Shown here in pieces: positions 22,639 to 24,605 of a stretch of 24,605 nucleotides of DNA (positions within the stretch are counted from its first letter, which is position 1; every line of letters begins with the position of its first letter). The notes under the pieces are model-generated. The model saw nothing but the letters and a program-made list of their open reading frames with translations, did not search any database and had not been told where the DNA came from. The DNA is from Cellvibrionaceae bacterium (GTDB taxonomy: Bacteria > Pseudomonadota > Gammaproteobacteria > Pseudomonadales > Cellvibrionaceae). The stretch spans positions 1 to 24,605 of the forward strand of contig JAUVQU010000008.1 of NCBI GenBank assembly GCA_030597965.1, in the 5' to 3' direction. The translations under genes were made by a program, and so were the position numbers.

Positions 22639-22675
22639 GTCGTGCAGGGTTGCAAGAGTCCCGAACGACTTTTTA
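22639..22675 (+). terminator. Attenuator-like hairpin upstream of hppA
   Basis: GTCGT (22639-22643) pairs with ACGAC (22665-22669). A C-G pair with a mismatch and bulge, then GGG/CCC (22647-22649 with 22660-22662), close a 10-base loop. TTTTT follows directly (22670-22674). It has the form of a rho-independent terminator but stands 32 bases before the hppA ATG, so it may attenuate hppA or end a short upstream transcript. Confidence 0.5.
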
Positions 22676-22706
22676 AAGCAACAATAATAATAGCGGGAAT
22701 CGTTTT

Positions 22707-24605
22707 ATGGATATTTTATGGATGCCACCTATTCTAGGGGTGGCAGGTCTTTTGGCGGCCTGGGTTGTATATCTCATCGTTAAATCATACCCAGCGGGCA
22801 GTGGTGCGGTTACTGAAATAGCCGATGCGATTCATGCGGGTTCCATGGTGTTTATGCGCCGTGAATACACCATCCTTGCGGTATTTGCCTCCATACTTAC
22901 GGTGGGTCTGTGGCTGGGTTTCCAATCTTGGCAAACGCCAGTGGCTTTTGTGGTGGGTGCTTTGTGTTCTGCTTTTGCCGGATACGTAGGTATGTATACG
23001 GCGACTAAAGCAAATGTGCGTACCACAGTGGCAGCGGCTGAACAGGGTCAGTCCGCCGCATTAAGTGTCGCTTTCTTCGGTGGCTCCATCATGGGCTTGG
23101 TGGTTGCGTCTATGGGGCTGTTGGGGTTGGGCGGCCTCTATTTATTATTCGGTGCTGATCCTGAGCACGTCGAGGCGATTCATGGCTTTGGTATGGGCGC
23201 TTCAACGGTTGCGCTCTTTTCGCGTGTCGGTGGTGGTATCTTCACTAAATCAGCGGATGTTGGTGCGGATCTCGTGGGTAAAGTGGAGGCGGGCATTCCT
23301 GAAGATGATCCACGCAACCCTGGCGTCATTGCCGATAACGTGGGCGACAATGTGGGTGACGTAGCGGGGATGGGTTCAGATATTTTTGAGTCCTATTGCG
23401 GTTCAATGATTGCCACCATCGCTATCGCATCATCAATGGCAATGACGAACGTGATGGCATTGGGCGGTGATCGCAGTCAGCTCATGTTTGCGCCTTTGGC
23501 GTTGGCCTCTGTGGGCTTGATCTGTTCTGTGTTGGGTATTGTTATGGTGCGACTGGTCAGTGGTAAAGCCCCTGCGTTAGCGCTTAGAGTCGGCACAATG
23601 GGCGCTACCGTATTGTTTATTCTTGCGGCGTGGGTACTCATTTCAAAATTGGGAATAGATAATAATGTCTGGTTCTGTGTGCTCAGTGGCGCATTGGGCG
23701 GAATTGTTATTGGTTTAGTGACTGAATATTACACAGGCGGCAAGCCGGTTCGCGATATTGCGGCAAGTGGTGAGACCGGTCCGGCGACGGTGATGATTTC
23801 AGGCCTCGCAATAGGCATGGAGTCCGTAGTGATTCCGGTGCTGGTGATTGCCGGTATTATTTTCAGTACCAGTGTGCTCTTGCCAGAAGGTGCCGGTGTT
23901 TATGGTGTGGGTATTGCGGCGGTGGGCATGTTGTCTACCGTGGGTATTACCATGGCCATTGATGCTTATGGCCCAGTGGCGGATAACGCCGGCGGTATCG
24001 CAGAAATGGCCGGCTTGGGTGAGGAGACCCGAGAAATTACTGATGGCCTTGACGAAGTGGGTAATACCACCGCGGCGATTGGTAAGGGTTTTGCTATTGG
24101 TGCGGCTGGTTTGGCGGCGCTGGCGATTATCGCAGCGTATATGGAAACCGTCGGTCAGCATGTGGAGGGCTTCGCGCTCGACCTGGGTGACCCTCGGGTG
24201 ATGATGGGCATGTTCCTAGGGGCAATTTTTCCCTTCCTGGTCAGCGCCATTACTATGCGTGCGGTGGGAGATGCAGCTTTCGAAATGATCAATGAGATTC
24301 GCCGACAATTTCGTGAAATTCCAGGTCTGATGGAAGGTACGGCAAAGCCAGACAGCGACCGTTGTATCGACATTGCGACGCGTGCGGCACTTAGGCGTAT
24401 GGTGTTGCCGGGCGCGTTAGCGGTGGGCGCTCCAGTAATGGTCGGCTTTGGTCTCGGCCCGGAGGCGCTAGGCGGTATGCTCGGTGGCGCATTGATTTGC
24501 TGTGTGTTGTTGGCGCTTACGATGGCCAATGCCGGAGGCGCATGGGATAACGCCAAAAAGTTTGTCGAGAAGGGTAATTTGGGTGGCAAAGGTTCCGATA
24601 CTCAC
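22707..24605 (+). CDS. hppA: Membrane-bound ion-translocating pyrophosphatase (3' end outside window)
   Basis: HppA couples pyrophosphate hydrolysis to pumping H+ or Na+ across the inner membrane. The frame is open from ATG 22707 (M-D-I-L-W-M-P-P-I-L) to the window edge, 633 codons, lacking only the last membrane segments. Substrate-site motifs are intact: D-V-G-A-D-L-V-G-K-V-E, E-D-D-P-R-N-P-G-V-I-A-D-N-V-G-D-N-V-G-D-V (acidic motifs), A-I-D-A-Y-G-P-V-A-D-N-A-G-G, G-N-T-T-A-A-I-G-K-G and N-A-G-G-A-W-D-N-A-K-K. Alanine in G-N-T-T-A-A, where K+-independent enzymes have lysine, places it in the K+-dependent group. Whether it pumps H+ or Na+ cannot be decided from this. The ribosome site CGGGA is weak. 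Confidence 0.96.
   Translation, partial: MDILWMPPILGVAGLLAAWVVYLIVKSYPAGSGAVTEIADAIHAGSMVFMRREYTILAVFASILTVGLWLGFQSWQTPVAFVVGALCSAFAGYVGMYTATKANVRTTVAAAEQGQSAALSVAFFGGSIMGLVVASMGLLGLGGLYLLFGADPEHVEAIHGFGMGASTVALFSRVGGGIFTKSADVGADLVGKVEAGIPEDDPRNPGVIADNVGDNVGDVAGMGSDIFESYCGSMIATIAIASSMAMTNVMALGGDRSQLMFAPLALASVGLICSVLGIVMVRLVSGKAPALALRVGTMGATVLFILAAWVLISKLGIDNNVWFCVLSGALGGIVIGLVTEYYTGGKPVRDIAASGETGPATVMISGLAIGMESVVIPVLVIAGIIFSTSVLLPEGAGVYGVGIAAVGMLSTVGITMAIDAYGPVADNAGGIAEMAGLGEETREITDGLDEVGNTTAAIGKGFAIGAAGLAALAIIAAYMETVGQHVEGFALDLGDPRVMMGMFLGAIFPFLVSAITMRAVGDAAFEMINEIRRQFREIPGLMEGTAKPDSDRCIDIATRAALRRMVLPGALAVGAPVMVGFGLGPEALGGMLGGALICCVLLALTMANAGGAWDNAKKFVEKGNLGGKGSDTH

Noticed and set aside
23848..24201. 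Alternative-frame ORFs inside hppA
   Set aside because: The hppA frame is continuous with full family motifs; the other frames are shadows of its composition.

Overview
The window is a stretch of gammaproteobacterial chromosome. The housekeeping order is typical of the class: infB-rbfA-truB-rpsO-pnp, then sfsA, dksA and gluQ, then cbrA-cbrB-pcnB-folK-panB. The Pseudomonas-like CbrA/CbrB block points to a Pseudomonas relative or a marine Cellvibrio-type lineage. The species cannot be named from the sequence. No tRNA, rRNA, IS element, prophage or CRISPR was seen.

Layout. Positions 1-5474 (+): translation and RNA-decay genes (infB 3' part, rbfA, truB, rpsO, pnp), ending at a perfect 19-bp bidirectional terminator. 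Positions 5564-9056 (-): a compact unit pcnB > folK > deoxynucleoside kinase > panB. Positions 9057-9523: a noncoding interval that, read on the minus strand, looks like a CrcZ-type small RNA. It has a sigma-54 -24/-12 promoter, upstream TGTTAC repeats, three blocks of AAN-repeat (CA-motif) sequence and a terminator. Positions 9524-14095 (-): cbrB, cbrA and a short overlapping membrane-protein gene (cbrX-like, 58 aa). Positions 14169-15605 (-): gluQ and dksA. Positions 15932-16672 (+): sfsA. Positions 16669-19404 (-): an envelope and protein-quality cluster (Rieske protein, DegS-like protease, HtpX) and a TfoX C-terminal-domain protein. Positions 19563-21850 (+): an M15 peptidase homologue, cysE and an uncharacterised repeat protein. 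Positions 21935-24605: the two pyrophosphatases face away from each other, soluble ppa (-) and membrane hppA (+, cut by the window edge).

How it works together. CbrA (transporter-like sensor kinase) and CbrB (sigma-54 activator) are expected to drive the neighbouring small RNA. By analogy with Pseudomonas CrcZ, its A-rich repeats would titrate Hfq/Crc and lift carbon catabolite repression. This small RNA with its promoter and enhancer repeats is the main discovery in the window. Other points of interest are the unannotated overlapping cbrX-like ORF, the likely AUU start of pcnB, a long hairpin plus more TGTTAC repeats between cbrA and cbrB, an attenuator-like hairpin before hppA, and a ~28-residue repeat protein after cysE.
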